From contig CP111109.1 of the NCBI GenBank assembly GCA_026314275.1, forward strand, positions 1,302,001-1,366,000: a stretch of DNA of 64,000 bases. Direction: 5' to 3'. Numbering within the stretch: position 1 is the first letter of the stretch; the number at the start of each line of letters is the position of its first letter. The position numbers and the translations under genes are program-made. Of this stretch, positions 25,110 to 33,428 are shown one piece after another. The notes beneath the pieces were generated by a model. That model made no database searches. It worked only from the letters and a program-made list of their open reading frames with translations, and was not told the origin of the DNA. The stretch is from JAGOEY01 sp017997515. GTDB lineage: Bacteria; Pseudomonadota; Gammaproteobacteria; Burkholderiales; Burkholderiaceae_C.

Positions 25110-26390
25110 ATGCCTTCCACCACGTCCTCTATTCACCCACCCCAGCTGCTACGCCAGATGTTCGACGCAGCGGTGGCCGCCGCCCAGCCCGCGCTGTGCC
25201 TGCCGCCGCACCTGCCCCCGCCACCGAAAGGCCGCACCATCGTCATCGGCGCAGGCAAAGCCTCGGCCGCCATGGCCCGGGCGCTGGAAGACCACTGGGC
25301 GGGGCCGCTGGAAGGCCTGGTCGTCACCCGCTACGGCTACGAAGTGCCGTGTGAACGTATCGAGATCGTGCAGGCCGCACACCCGGTGCCGGATGCGGCG
25401 GGGATCGAAGCTGCGGAACGCATCCGCCAGCTGGTGACCGGGCTGACGGCGGATGACCTGGTGATTGCGCTCATCTCCGGCGGCGGCTCGTCGCTGCTGG
25501 TCGCGCCCGGCGAGGGGCTGACGCTGGCCGACAAACAGGCCGTCAACACCGCGCTGCTGCACAGCGGGGCCAGCATTTCCGAGATGAACTGCGTGCGCCG
25601 CCACCTGTCCAGCCTCAAGGGCGGACGGCTGGCCGCGCAGTGCCACCCGGCGCAGGTGTGGACACTGCTGATCTCCGACGTGCCGGGCGACGACCCGATC
25701 GACATTGCCTCCGGCCCCACGGTGGGTGACCCCACCACCTGCGCCGACGCGCTGGCCATCGTGGAGCGTTACCGCATCAGCGTGCCAGCCGCCGTGCGCC
25801 ACCTGCTGGAAAGCGGCGCGGGTGAAACCATCAAACCCGGCGACCCGCGCCTGGCCGCCATCCAGACCCGCATGATCACCGCGCCGCAAATCGCGCTGGA
25901 GGCCGCGGCCCAGGTGGCGCGTGATGCCGGTATCACCCCCTACATCCTGGGCGACAGCCTGGAGGGTGAAGCGCGTGACCTGGGCAAGGCCATGGCCGGT
26001 ATCACACGCCAGGTAGCCTTACACGGCCAGCCTTTCAAAACGCCGTGTGTGCTGCTGTCCGGCGGCGAAGCCACGGTGACCCTGCGCGGCACAGGCCGGG
26101 GCGGGCGCAATGTCGAATTTTTGCTGTCGCTCGGTGTGGCGCTCAACGGCCTGCCCGGTGTGTATGCGTTGGCAGGCGACACCGACGGTGTGGACGGTGC
26201 CGAAGAAATTGCCGGAGCCCTCCTCACCCCCGACACCCTGGCCCGCGCCTGGGCGCTGGGCACCAACCCGCGCAGCAGCCTGGACAACAACGACGGCCAC
26301 GGCTTCTTCCAGGCCTTGGGGGACTCGGTGGTGACCGGCCCCACCCTCACCAACGTGAACGACTTTCGCGCCATCCTGATCGCGGCCTGA
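25110..26390 (+). CDS. ttuD: Glycerate 2-kinase, MOFRL family
   Basis: The 426-residue protein belongs to the DUF4147/MOFRL family, formerly called hydroxypyruvate reductase TtuD and now known mostly as glycerate 2-kinase. Motifs are VIGAGKASAAMARALE in the N-terminal domain, LISGGGSSLL, EMNCVRRHLSSLKGGRLA, ISDVPGDDP, and the C-terminal MOFRL part LSGGEATVTLRGTGRGGRN with DTDGVDG. It would phosphorylate glycerate formed by GarR to 2-phosphoglycerate, completing galactarate breakdown. The next gene starts 30 bases after its stop. Confidence 0.9.
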   Translation: MPSTTSSIHPPQLLRQMFDAAVAAAQPALCLPPHLPPPPKGRTIVIGAGKASAAMARALEDHWAGPLEGLVVTRYGYEVPCERIEIVQAAHPVPDAAGIEAAERIRQLVTGLTADDLVIALISGGGSSLLVAPGEGLTLADKQAVNTALLHSGASISEMNCVRRHLSSLKGGRLAAQCHPAQVWTLLISDVPGDDPIDIASGPTVGDPTTCADALAIVERYRISVPAAVRHLLESGAGETIKPGDPRLAAIQTRMITAPQIALEAAAQVARDAGITPYILGDSLEGEARDLGKAMAGITRQVALHGQPFKTPCVLLSGGEATVTLRGTGRGGRNVEFLLSLGVALNGLPGVYALAGDTDGVDGAEEIAGALLTPDTLARAWALGTNPRSSLDNNDGHGFFQALGDSVVTGPTLTNVNDFRAILIAA

Positions 26391-26420
26391 GTTGCCGCCC
26401 CCCTGACTCCCACCCTGCCC

Positions 26421-27368
26421 ATGACCACACGCCCCCAAGTCCTGCAAAACGGCCCGCTGACCCCCGCCCTGGAGGCCGCGCTGGCCGCCGAATTCGACGT
26501 AACCCACCTGTCCAACCAGGCCGACCCGCAGGCATTTCTGGCCGCACACGGTGCCCGTTTCACCGGGCTGTCCACCTCGGCCCCGGCCGGTGCGTCGGCG
26601 GCATTACTCGCGGCCTTGCCGGGCTTACGCGTCATCTCCAGCCACGGTGTCGGGCTGGACAAGATCGACCTGGAAGTGGCCGCCCAGCGCAACATCGCCG
26701 TGGGTTACACCCCCGACGTGCTGAACGACTGTGTGGCCGACCTGGCCATGGCCCTGCTGCTGGACGTGGCGCGGGGTGCCAGTGCCGCCGACCGTTTTGT
26801 GCGCCGGGGTGACTGGCCCCAAGGCAAGTTCCAACTGGGCCGCAAGGTGACCGGCCAGCGCCTGGGCATCCTGGGCCTGGGCCGCATCGGCCGCGCCATT
26901 GCCCAGCGCGCCACCGGTTTTGACATGCAGATCCGTTACACCAACCGCAAACCCGTGGCCGGTGTGCCGTGGCAGTTCGAGCCCGCCTTGGTCGAGCTGG
27001 CACGCTGGGCCGACACCCTCGTGGTTATCACCGCGGGCGGCGCAGCCACCCGCCACCTGGTCAACGCCGAAGTGCTGCAGGCGCTGGGGCCGGACGGTTT
27101 TCTGGTCAACGTGGCGCGCGGTTCGGTGGTCGACCAGGACGCACTGGTGCAGGCCCTGCAGACCGGGGCCATCGCCGGGGCCGGGCTGGACGTGTACGCC
27201 GACGAGCCGCAGGTGCCCGCCGAACTGATGACGCTGGACAACGTGGTGCTGCTGCCCCACATCGCCAGCGCCACCCGCGAAACCCGCCAGGCCATGGAAG
27301 CACTGACCGTGGCGAACCTGCGGGCGTTTTATGCCGATGGGGCGGTGCAGGTGTCGGCTTTAGAGTGA
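26421..27368 (+). CDS. D-2-hydroxyacid dehydrogenase (glyoxylate/hydroxypyruvate reductase type)
   Basis: The 315-residue NAD(P)-dependent enzyme has the nucleotide-binding LGILGLGRIGRAIA near 155, catalytic Arg in NVARGSVVDQ, Glu in DVYADEPQVP and His in LLPHIASAT. The residue after the Rossmann motif region (RYTNRKPV) suggests NADPH preference, as in GhrB-type reductases. As the last gene of the operon it probably reduces hydroxypyruvate or glyoxylate, feeding glycerate to the kinase. The repeat copy starts within its stop codon. Confidence 0.88.
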   Translation: MTTRPQVLQNGPLTPALEAALAAEFDVTHLSNQADPQAFLAAHGARFTGLSTSAPAGASAALLAALPGLRVISSHGVGLDKIDLEVAAQRNIAVGYTPDVLNDCVADLAMALLLDVARGASAADRFVRRGDWPQGKFQLGRKVTGQRLGILGLGRIGRAIAQRATGFDMQIRYTNRKPVAGVPWQFEPALVELARWADTLVVITAGGAATRHLVNAEVLQALGPDGFLVNVARGSVVDQDALVQALQTGAIAGAGLDVYADEPQVPAELMTLDNVVLLPHIASATRETRQAMEALTVANLRAFYADGAVQVSALE

Positions 27369-27425
27369 AATAGGCCTCTAGCGCACATTCCACCTGCCCA
27401 AGCAGCTATCATTTTTGAATAAATT
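27366..27425 (-). repeat. Comamonad-type palindromic repeat, intergenic copy
   Basis: On the minus strand: AAAAATGATAGCTGCTTGGG, GTGGAATGTGCGCTAGAGG and CCTATTTC. It fills the gap after the galactarate operon, between converging genes, and supplies the last bases of the hydroxyacid dehydrogenase stop codon. Confidence 0.7.
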
Positions 27426-27446
27426 AACCTACCATGCCCTGCAGGC

Positions 27447-28043
27447 TCAGTCTGCAGCGGCGGCAGTGGAATCGGCGCGGGCGTCGGCGCGTTCAGAGAA
27501 CACGCGGTAGCGGTCGATCAGCGCAAAGAAGCGGTCGTAGAACTTGGGGTCGGTGATGGTTTCACTGGCCACCTTGACCATGGCGTCGTTACTGGCGGAC
27601 ACCGGCAGCGACAGCGACCCCAGCACCCCCACACCGAGTGATGCCGAGGTGTTGGTCTTCTTGAGGCTGTAGCGGTCTTGCTGCGCGCTGGCAAAAGCGA
27701 TTGTGCTCAGGCCACGCTGGCCTTCGTGGGCACACACGACGCGGAATTCAAACTCCACGTGCACTTCGGCCTCGGGCTGGAAACTCTTGCGCGCCGTCAC
27801 CAGGTCTGCCGTGGCCGCTGTCACCAGGTACCCCTGGCTCAGCAAGGCCCGCCGCGCGGCCTCGCAGGTTTGTGCCTCGGTGGCGGCATATACGCGGGTG
27901 TGGGTGGTGGTGGAGTCGAACTCTTCGGGCTCGTACGCCACCTTTTGCGGGGCGGGTGTGACACATCCTGCCAATACAGCCGTGGCCAGCACCACCAGCA
28001 GGCGCGGGGTAAAAAATGCAGAAGGTGCGGGTTTTTTCAGCAT
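27447..28043 (-). CDS. Lipoprotein resembling DUF2242 proteins
   Basis: The 198-residue product has a lipoprotein signal peptide with lipobox LAGC (VLATAVLAGCVTP), then FDSTTTHTRVYAATEAQTC and AARRALLSQGYLVTAA, which I associate with DUF2242 lipoproteins of Burkholderiales. Two further Cys (QTCEAA and VVCAHEG) could form a disulfide. The C-terminal part ends in a helical, acidic tail. Function is unknown; it should be anchored in the outer or inner membrane. ATG 28043 (MLKKPAP) is preferred because AAGGG lies 9 bases upstream; an ATG at 28067 lies in the preceding terminator's T-run. Confidence 0.7.
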   Translation of the reverse strand: MLKKPAPSAFFTPRLLVVLATAVLAGCVTPAPQKVAYEPEEFDSTTTHTRVYAATEAQTCEAARRALLSQGYLVTAATADLVTARKSFQPEAEVHVEFEFRVVCAHEGQRGLSTIAFASAQQDRYSLKKTNTSASLGVGVLGSLSLPVSASNDAMVKVASETITDPKFYDRFFALIDRYRVFSERADARADSTAAAAD

Positions 28044-28067
28044 CTGACGAAGCCCTTGGGAAGCCAT

Positions 28068-28111
28068 AAAAAAGCGGGCAACGCGCCCAACCCGGTTGGA
28101 GCGTTGCCCGC
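28068..28111 (-). terminator. Rho-independent terminator between gdhA and the lipoprotein gene
   Basis: On the minus strand GCGGGCAACG (28111-28102) pairs perfectly with CGTTGCCCGC (28083-28074), enclosing the smaller palindrome CCAACCGGGTTGG, followed by TTTTTT. It ends gdhA transcription ahead of the lipoprotein gene. Confidence 0.88.
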
Positions 28112-28136
28112 CATTATTGTTCCCCGAGAGTAAAAC

Positions 28137-28234
28137 ACACCCCCAGGCTGCGCGGACTGCGTTCCGCTGCGCCAACCCCCTTGCAGGGGGCAACACCGAC
28201 GGCCCGGCAAAGCCGGTTCCGTGGTGTCCGCTTG
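28137..28234. repeat. Dispersed ~100-bp repeat, copy A
   Basis: The unit starts ACACCCCCAGGC, contains the hairpins CCCCCTTGCAGGGGG and CCGGCAAAGCCGG, and ends GTGGTGTCCGCTTGAAG. It matches 41324-41424 at roughly 85-90% by eye and in the same orientation. Here it lies between gdhA and its terminator. Confidence 0.8.
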
Positions 28235-28284
28235 AAGAAGCATGCAAGCTTCGAGCGTTGGTGTAAGGGAGTGAAACCCAACCC

Positions 28285-29559
28285 TCAAGGGTAAAGACCG
28301 CGCTCCTGGCGTGCCGTCAGGATGCGCTCGCACGCCACCGCATAGGTCGCGGTGCGCAGTGAAATCTTGTGTTTGTCGGCTGTGTCCCAGATGTTGTTCA
28401 GCGCGTTCATCATGATGCGGTCGAGGCGCACGTTGATTTCGTCTTCGTCCCAGAAGAAGGACGAGAAGTCCTGCACCCATTCGAAGTACGACACGGTCAC
28501 ACCACCGGCGTTACAAATCACGTCGGGCACCACCAGCACACCGCGCTCGGCCAGGATGTCGTCGGCCTCGGGCACGGTGGGGCCGTTGGCGCCTTCGAGC
28601 ACCAGGCGGGCCGTCGTCTTCTTGGCGCGGGCGGCGGTGATCTGGCCTTCCAGGGCGGCGGGGATCAGGATGTCACATTGCACGTCCCAGAACTGCTCGT
28701 TGGGCACCACTTCACCGCCTTCAAAGGCCACAGCACCCGCTTTGGTGCGCGAAATCGGAACCAGCTTCTCCAAGTCCAGGCCCTTGTCGTTAACGATGGT
28801 GCCGGTGTGGTCCTGCACGGCCACCACGATGGCACCGGCTTCGACAAACAGCTCGGCCGCGACCGAGCCCACGTTGCCAAAACCCTGCACCGCAATGCGT
28901 GCGCCCCGCAGGTCGAGGCCCAGGCGGCGCGCAGCTTCACGGCCCGTGACGAACACGCCCCGGCCGGTGGCCTTGACGCGGCCCAGCGAGCCACCCAGGT
29001 GCAGCGGTTTGCCGGTGACCACACCGGTGGACGTGCCGCCGGTGTTCATCGAATAGGTGTCCATCATCCAGGCCATGATCTGGCCGTTGGTATTGACGTC
29101 GGGGGCGGGGATGTCGGTGTGGGGGCCGATGATGATGCCGATCTCGCTGGTGTAGCGGCGGGTGACTTTTTCCAGCTCTTTCAGCGACAGCTTTTTCGGG
29201 TCCACGCGGATGCCGCCCTTGGCACCGCCGTAGGGCAGGTTCACCGCCGCGGTCTTGACCGTCATCCAGGCCGACAGGGCCATGACTTCTTCCAGCGTGA
29301 CGTCGGGGTGGAAACGCACACCCCCCTTGCCCGGGCCGCGCGACATGTTGTGCTGCACGCGGTAGCCCTCGAAGTGGGCGATGGTGCCGTCGTCCATCTC
29401 GATCGGCACGTCCACGATCAGCGCACGTTTGGGGCGCTTCAGGGTCTCGGCCCAGCGGCCCAGGTCACCCAGGTAGGGGATGACACGGTCTACCTGCTGC
29501 AGGTAGGTGCCCCAGGGGCTGTTGGGGGTGGGGTGGACGTAGGAGAGAGGGGAACTCAT
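28285..29559 (-). CDS. gdhA: Glutamate dehydrogenase (Glu/Leu/Phe/Val family)
   Basis: The 424-residue enzyme interconverts glutamate and 2-oxoglutarate plus ammonia. It has the glutamate-binding region PYGGAKGGIRVDPKKLS with the catalytic Lys, TDIPAPDVNT with the Asp, the nucleotide-binding IAVQGFGNVGSVAAE, and PAALEGQITAARAKK. Length is that of the small hexameric class. I chose ATG 29559 (MSSPLSYVHP) with GGTTTCC rather than a clear Shine-Dalgarno before it; the longer frame adds a non-conserved lead. It is followed by the ~100-bp repeat and a terminator. Confidence 0.93.
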   Translation of the reverse strand: MSSPLSYVHPTPNSPWGTYLQQVDRVIPYLGDLGRWAETLKRPKRALIVDVPIEMDDGTIAHFEGYRVQHNMSRGPGKGGVRFHPDVTLEEVMALSAWMTVKTAAVNLPYGGAKGGIRVDPKKLSLKELEKVTRRYTSEIGIIIGPHTDIPAPDVNTNGQIMAWMMDTYSMNTGGTSTGVVTGKPLHLGGSLGRVKATGRGVFVTGREAARRLGLDLRGARIAVQGFGNVGSVAAELFVEAGAIVVAVQDHTGTIVNDKGLDLEKLVPISRTKAGAVAFEGGEVVPNEQFWDVQCDILIPAALEGQITAARAKKTTARLVLEGANGPTVPEADDILAERGVLVVPDVICNAGGVTVSYFEWVQDFSSFFWDEDEINVRLDRIMMNALNNIWDTADKHKISLRTATYAVACERILTARQERGLYP

Positions 29560-29964
29560 GGAAACCTCGTGCAAGTGAAGTAGAGACCTGCACGATAGGC
29601 CTGAACGCGCACATGCACCAGAGGTTATGCCGCAGACCACAGCTCTTTATGCGCCGGACTCCATGCCGGATGGGCAAAGGGTTATGCAGGCCCAGCAGGC
29701 CCCTGCAAACTCGGATCTCATGCCTGTTGGTCCGGTCTGGATCTGCTGTTCAGCGTACCGCTGGAAGACCTGTTGGCACCCGCCAAACGCATTGCCCGGC
29801 TGATGGCGCTGATCGTGCTGACGGCTGTGTTGTCCCACCTGCCGCCCCAAGTTACATATTGACGCACCGGGGCTGGCTGGCCATACTGCCTTGGGTTTGC
29901 TTTGAAACGGCACCCGTCGGTGCTGAGGCCCGACCACGGCACCGCCTGCTGCAAAGGAAAGTGA
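29560..29964. other. Gene-poor stretch upstream of gdhA and the PhyH-like gene
   Basis: These 405 bases separate two divergent genes. Short frames exist on both strands, but none shows a domain, a ribosome site or a sensible length. One plus-strand stretch (around 29745-29850) reads as a hydrophobic helix in one frame and could be the remnant of a lost gene. Promoters for both genes should lie here; I see no strong consensus. Confidence 0.45.
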
Positions 29965-30831
29965 ATGATTCCGATCCGGCCGTTCAAGCGCGAGAACGCC
30001 CTGCGTTATGGCGCCTACTATGTGTCCCGCTTGCTTCCCTACCCCCTGCTCCGCGAGGGTATCAGCGCCGCCATCCGCGGCTGCGTCAACGTACAACAGG
30101 GTGCCGTGAAGGAAACCCCGAGCACCGCAGTTCAGACCGCAGTGCAAACGCTTCACAGCGTGGGCATGGCACCGCTAGGCAGCCTCCTGGACGCTACGCA
30201 GATTGACGAGGTGCTGGCCTTCCTGGCGACAGCACCGGTCGCGTCGGGGTCCTCCCGCAGCCCGGTCACCGCACACAGCCAGGGCGTCTCATCCGCCGCG
30301 TATGACCTGCCCACGATCCTGGCCTGCCCCCATCTGCTGCAAACCATGAACCACCCCGACTTGTTGCAGATTGCCGCGGGGTTTTTAGGCTGCAAACCCA
30401 CCCTGTCGGGGGCGGGACTGCGCTGGTCTTTCGCAGATGCCGAAGGCAACGCCGCCAGCGATGTGCAACGATTCCACCGGGACACCGAGGACTGGAAAGT
30501 TCTGCGCGCCTTCATTTACCTGACCGATGTGTCTGCCGACAGCGGGCCCCACCAATTTGTCTTGGAATCACACACCACACCCGGGCGTTTCCGCTTGAAA
30601 CCGTACACCGACCAGACCATTGATGCGCAATTTGGCCGGGACAAAGTACTGACGGTCAACGGCCCCCGGGGAACCAGCTTTGTGGCCAATATGTGGGGTG
30701 TTCACCGTGGTATGCCACCGACGGCAGGCCCTCGCCTGCTGTTCAGTTTCACCTACACGATGACGCCCACCCCGATCTACCGCTATGACCCGGTCAAGGT
30801 GCCGGACAGCCACCTTTACCTGGTCTGCTGA
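29965..30831 (+). CDS. Phytanoyl-CoA dioxygenase (PhyH)-like Fe(II)/2-oxoglutarate oxygenase
   Basis: The 288-residue product has the facial triad: His and Asp in RFHRDTEDWK and the distal His in WGVHRGMPP, followed by Arg in RLLFSFTYT for 2-oxoglutarate. The first 70 residues are a basic, helical lead (RLLPYPLLREGI). PhyH-family enzymes hydroxylate varied small molecules, so the substrate is open. AAGGAAAG lies about 6 bases before the ATG. It has no operon partner: a divergent gene lies upstream and a convergent one downstream. Confidence 0.78.
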   Translation: MIPIRPFKRENALRYGAYYVSRLLPYPLLREGISAAIRGCVNVQQGAVKETPSTAVQTAVQTLHSVGMAPLGSLLDATQIDEVLAFLATAPVASGSSRSPVTAHSQGVSSAAYDLPTILACPHLLQTMNHPDLLQIAAGFLGCKPTLSGAGLRWSFADAEGNAASDVQRFHRDTEDWKVLRAFIYLTDVSADSGPHQFVLESHTTPGRFRLKPYTDQTIDAQFGRDKVLTVNGPRGTSFVANMWGVHRGMPPTAGPRLLFSFTYTMTPTPIYRYDPVKVPDSHLYLVC

Positions 30832-30843
30832 ACGCAGCGAGGT

Positions 30844-31383
30844 TCAGGGTGCCACCCGAAACGCGCCGGGGGCCAAGTCCCCCAAGTGGTAACGCCCAAT
30901 CTGCACCCGCACCAGCCGCAGCGTGGGCAGCCCCACCGCCGCCGTCATCCGCCGCACCTGGCGGTTGCGGCCTTCACAAATGCGGATCTCGAGCCACGAG
31001 GTGGGAAGGTGCGCGCGGTACCGCACCGGTGGGGTGCGTGGCCACAGGCCGGGGGGCTCGTCGATCTGCAGCGCCTCGGCGGGCAGCGTCAACCCGTCGT
31101 TGAGCAGCACACCCTGGCGCAGCGCCTGCAACGCGGCTTCGGTGGGGATGCCATCCACCTGCACCTGGTAGGTTTTGAACTGCTTTTCCTGCGGCTGGGT
31201 GATACGGGCGTTCAGCACACCGTCGTCGGTCAGCAGCAGCAAACCCTCTGAATCCCGGTCCAGCCGGCCGGCCACGCGCAGGCTCGGGTCGGTGATGAAC
31301 TGCGCCAGCGTGGCCCGGTCGCCGTCGGGGCGGAACTGGGTGAGCACGTTGAAGGGTTTGTTGAAAAGGACGACTTTGGGCAT
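30844..31383 (-). CDS. rluE: 23S rRNA pseudouridine synthase, RluE type
   Basis: The 179-residue enzyme belongs to the RsuA/RluB/E/F group. It shows VLFNKPFNVLTQF, the catalytic-Asp motif VAGRLDRDSEGLLLLT near residue 40, and EGRNRQVRRMTAAVG near 150. It lacks an S4 domain, as RluE does, which in E. coli modifies U2457 of 23S rRNA. The start is ATG 31383 (MPKVVLFNKP), where family homology begins. Its 5' leader consists of a long repeat copy (31400-31478). Confidence 0.87.
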   Translation of the reverse strand: MPKVVLFNKPFNVLTQFRPDGDRATLAQFITDPSLRVAGRLDRDSEGLLLLTDDGVLNARITQPQEKQFKTYQVQVDGIPTEAALQALRQGVLLNDGLTLPAEALQIDEPPGLWPRTPPVRYRAHLPTSWLEIRICEGRNRQVRRMTAAVGLPTLRLVRVQIGRYHLGDLAPGAFRVAP

Positions 31384-31399
31384 GGGCGGGCCTGATTCT

Positions 31400-31478
31400 A
31401 GCCCCCAAAAATTCAAGGCATTCAGGGCTCTGGCGCATATTTCACAAGCCCACATAGCTATGCTTTTAATAGCAATTG
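31400..31478 (-). repeat. Comamonad-type palindromic repeat, upstream of rluE
   Basis: On the minus strand: GCTATTAAAAGCATAGCTAT, GTGGGCTTGTG, GCGCCAGAGCCCTGAATGCC and TTGAATTTTTG. It lies between the rluE start and the divergent J-like gene. Confidence 0.7.
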
Positions 31479-31579
31479 AGCAACCCATACACCCCCACCA
31501 AAATTCCCGGCACAGCCCACGCCATCCGGCCGTATTTTTTTTAACAATTCACCCCACAACGGAGTGGGGAGCAATACAC

Positions 31580-32533
31580 GTGGTCACCAAGAAAAAAACC
31601 CTGTACGAAATCCTGGCGGTGGCCGCCGATGCGTCCGAGGCCGAGCTGCAGGCGGCGTTTGATGCTGCCATGGCCCAACTGGCGTCGCAGAAAGACCGTA
31701 TCAGTGCGGACGATTTCGACTTCAAGGTCAAAGTGCTGCAGCTGGCCTTTAAAACGCTGCGTGACCCCGGCAGCCGTGGTGCCTACGACGCCAAACTGGC
31801 GTCAACAGCCGTGCCGCCTGCGCCGCCGCCCGCCGCGCCCGAGCTGGCCCTGGTGCCCCTGCAGGCCGATGCCGAAGCCCTGTCACTGCGCGCCGAGGCC
31901 ATGGCCTTGCGGGCCGACGCGATGACGCTGCGTGCCGACGCCATGACGCTGCGCGCAGGTGGCGCACCCGCGCGCGAGCAACACAGCTTCACCCCCAGCC
32001 GCGAACCGGTCGCAACCGGCATGGCGCCCCTGCTGCGCAAGATCATGGTGGTGCTGGGCACGCTGTTTGCCATTGCTGCGGTCACGCAGTCCATCAGCAT
32101 GCTGATGGGCAACCGCCGGGCCGAATCGGCCGCCACTGCCGCCACCCGGGCCAGCGAGAAAGCACAGCTGGAGGAGTACTACCAGACCTACGGCGTACGC
32201 CCGGCCAACACCGCCGAGATGGTGGCGCTGCAAGCGGAAAACCGCCGCAAGGAAAGCGAGAGGCGCACGGCGGAAAACGAGAAACGCACGGCAGAACGCC
32301 AGACCACCAAGGCCGAACAGGACGCACGCCGCTTCGAGGAAGAGTCCCGCCGCCGTGGCGAACAGGTGTCTGCCGAGCTGCGGATGGCCGAGCTGCGGGC
32401 CACGGAGCAGGCGCGGCGCGACGACGAGCGCCGTGAATGGCAGCAGAAGGAAGACCGGCGCGTGCAGGAGCAGACGGAGCGGCTGCGCATCGAACGGCAA
32501 AAAGCCGACTGGCGCGAAGTGCTGCGCCGCTGA
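31580..32533 (+). CDS. Membrane protein with degenerate J-like domain and charged coiled coil
   Basis: The 317-residue product starts at GTG 31580, with GGGGA 9 bases upstream. Residues 8-72 read as a J domain (LYEILAVAADASEAELQAA ... LAFKTLRDPGSRGAYDAKL), but the HPD motif is absent, so it should not stimulate DnaK ATPase. Residues 104-125 hold three heptads (AEAMALR, ADAMTLR, ADAMTLR). A single membrane helix lies at about 154-175. The rest, 185-317, is a long Arg/Glu-rich coiled coil. A true J-domain protein follows after 20 bases, so the two likely act together. No family name could be given to the whole. Confidence 0.72.
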   Translation: MVTKKKTLYEILAVAADASEAELQAAFDAAMAQLASQKDRISADDFDFKVKVLQLAFKTLRDPGSRGAYDAKLASTAVPPAPPPAAPELALVPLQADAEALSLRAEAMALRADAMTLRADAMTLRAGGAPAREQHSFTPSREPVATGMAPLLRKIMVVLGTLFAIAAVTQSISMLMGNRRAESAATAATRASEKAQLEEYYQTYGVRPANTAEMVALQAENRRKESERRTAENEKRTAERQTTKAEQDARRFEEESRRRGEQVSAELRMAELRATEQARRDDERREWQQKEDRRVQEQTERLRIERQKADWREVLRR

Positions 32534-32553
32534 ACCCGCCCGCCCCCACCCCC

Positions 32554-33420
32554 ATGAATTACTACGAGCTTCTGGAGGTCAGCCCCCACGCCAGCAAGGA
32601 AGTGCTGCGGGCCGCCTACAAAAGCCTGATGCAGCGGCACCACCCGGACAAACACCAGGCCGACAGCGACCACAGCAGCGCCATGGCCCGCCGGGCGACG
32701 CTGATCGTGCAAGCCTATGCGGTGTTGTCGGATGCCGACCAGCGCGCGGCCTACGACGCGCAGCTGCAGCACACCCCCGTGCGGCCACCGCTGCCCACCG
32801 GCTACACCGCGCCCCCCACCCACCGAGCTCCCGCCAGCCCCTCCAACTGGTACCTGTGGCTGCTGGCCACCGTGATCCTGGCGTCCGGCGTGCTGATATG
32901 GACACTGTCGGGCCAGAAACAACCGGCGCCACCAGTGGTGGCCACCGTGCGAGCAACGGCTGCGCCGACCTTACCCGTCACAGCGACCAGTGCCGAACCC
33001 GCCACCACCAGCCCCGCAGCCACCACCACCGTCCAGACGCTGTCGCTGCTGAACACCGAGCTGCGGGTGGTGCTGGTGCCCACCAACCCGCTGGCCGACG
33101 GCCTGGAGAGCCGACGCCACATCCTGTTTGTGCCCGCCGTGACGGTGGAGATTGGCAGCATCGAGTCCGAAAAATTTGCCAGCCTGCTGGCCCAGAACCA
33201 GGACGCCGTGGTCCAGAAACTGTCGGACAAACTGGCCTACGCCTCGTACACCGAGCTGAAGATCGACGGCGACAAGTACCTGGCCCGCCTGGTTACCGAC
33301 GCGCTGCGCGACATCACCGGCACGCGGGGCCTGGACGACAAATCCACCACCGGCAGCCCGGAGACCAAGCGTTATGGCGTGGTGGCGGTGTCCTTGCCTG
33401 CATCGTTTGTGTTGCACTAA
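32554..33420 (+). CDS. J-domain membrane protein with periplasmic C-terminal domain
   Basis: The 288-residue product begins directly with a complete J domain (MNYYELLEVSPHASKEVLRA, HPD at residues 30-32, then VLSDADQRAAYDAQL). A Pro-rich linker leads to a membrane helix at about 99-119, so the J domain faces the cytoplasm. After a Thr/Ala-rich stretch, residues 170-280 form a folded domain (VEIGSIESEKFASLLAQNQD, KLSDKLAYASYTELKIDGDK) with a FliL-like pattern: strand, helix, then a final helix after TELKIDG. That last comparison is tentative. It should recruit DnaK to a membrane complex. Confidence 0.75.
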   Translation: MNYYELLEVSPHASKEVLRAAYKSLMQRHHPDKHQADSDHSSAMARRATLIVQAYAVLSDADQRAAYDAQLQHTPVRPPLPTGYTAPPTHRAPASPSNWYLWLLATVILASGVLIWTLSGQKQPAPPVVATVRATAAPTLPVTATSAEPATTSPAATTTVQTLSLLNTELRVVLVPTNPLADGLESRRHILFVPAVTVEIGSIESEKFASLLAQNQDAVVQKLSDKLAYASYTELKIDGDKYLARLVTDALRDITGTRGLDDKSTTGSPETKRYGVVAVSLPASFVLH

Positions 33421-33428
33421 AAAATGTC

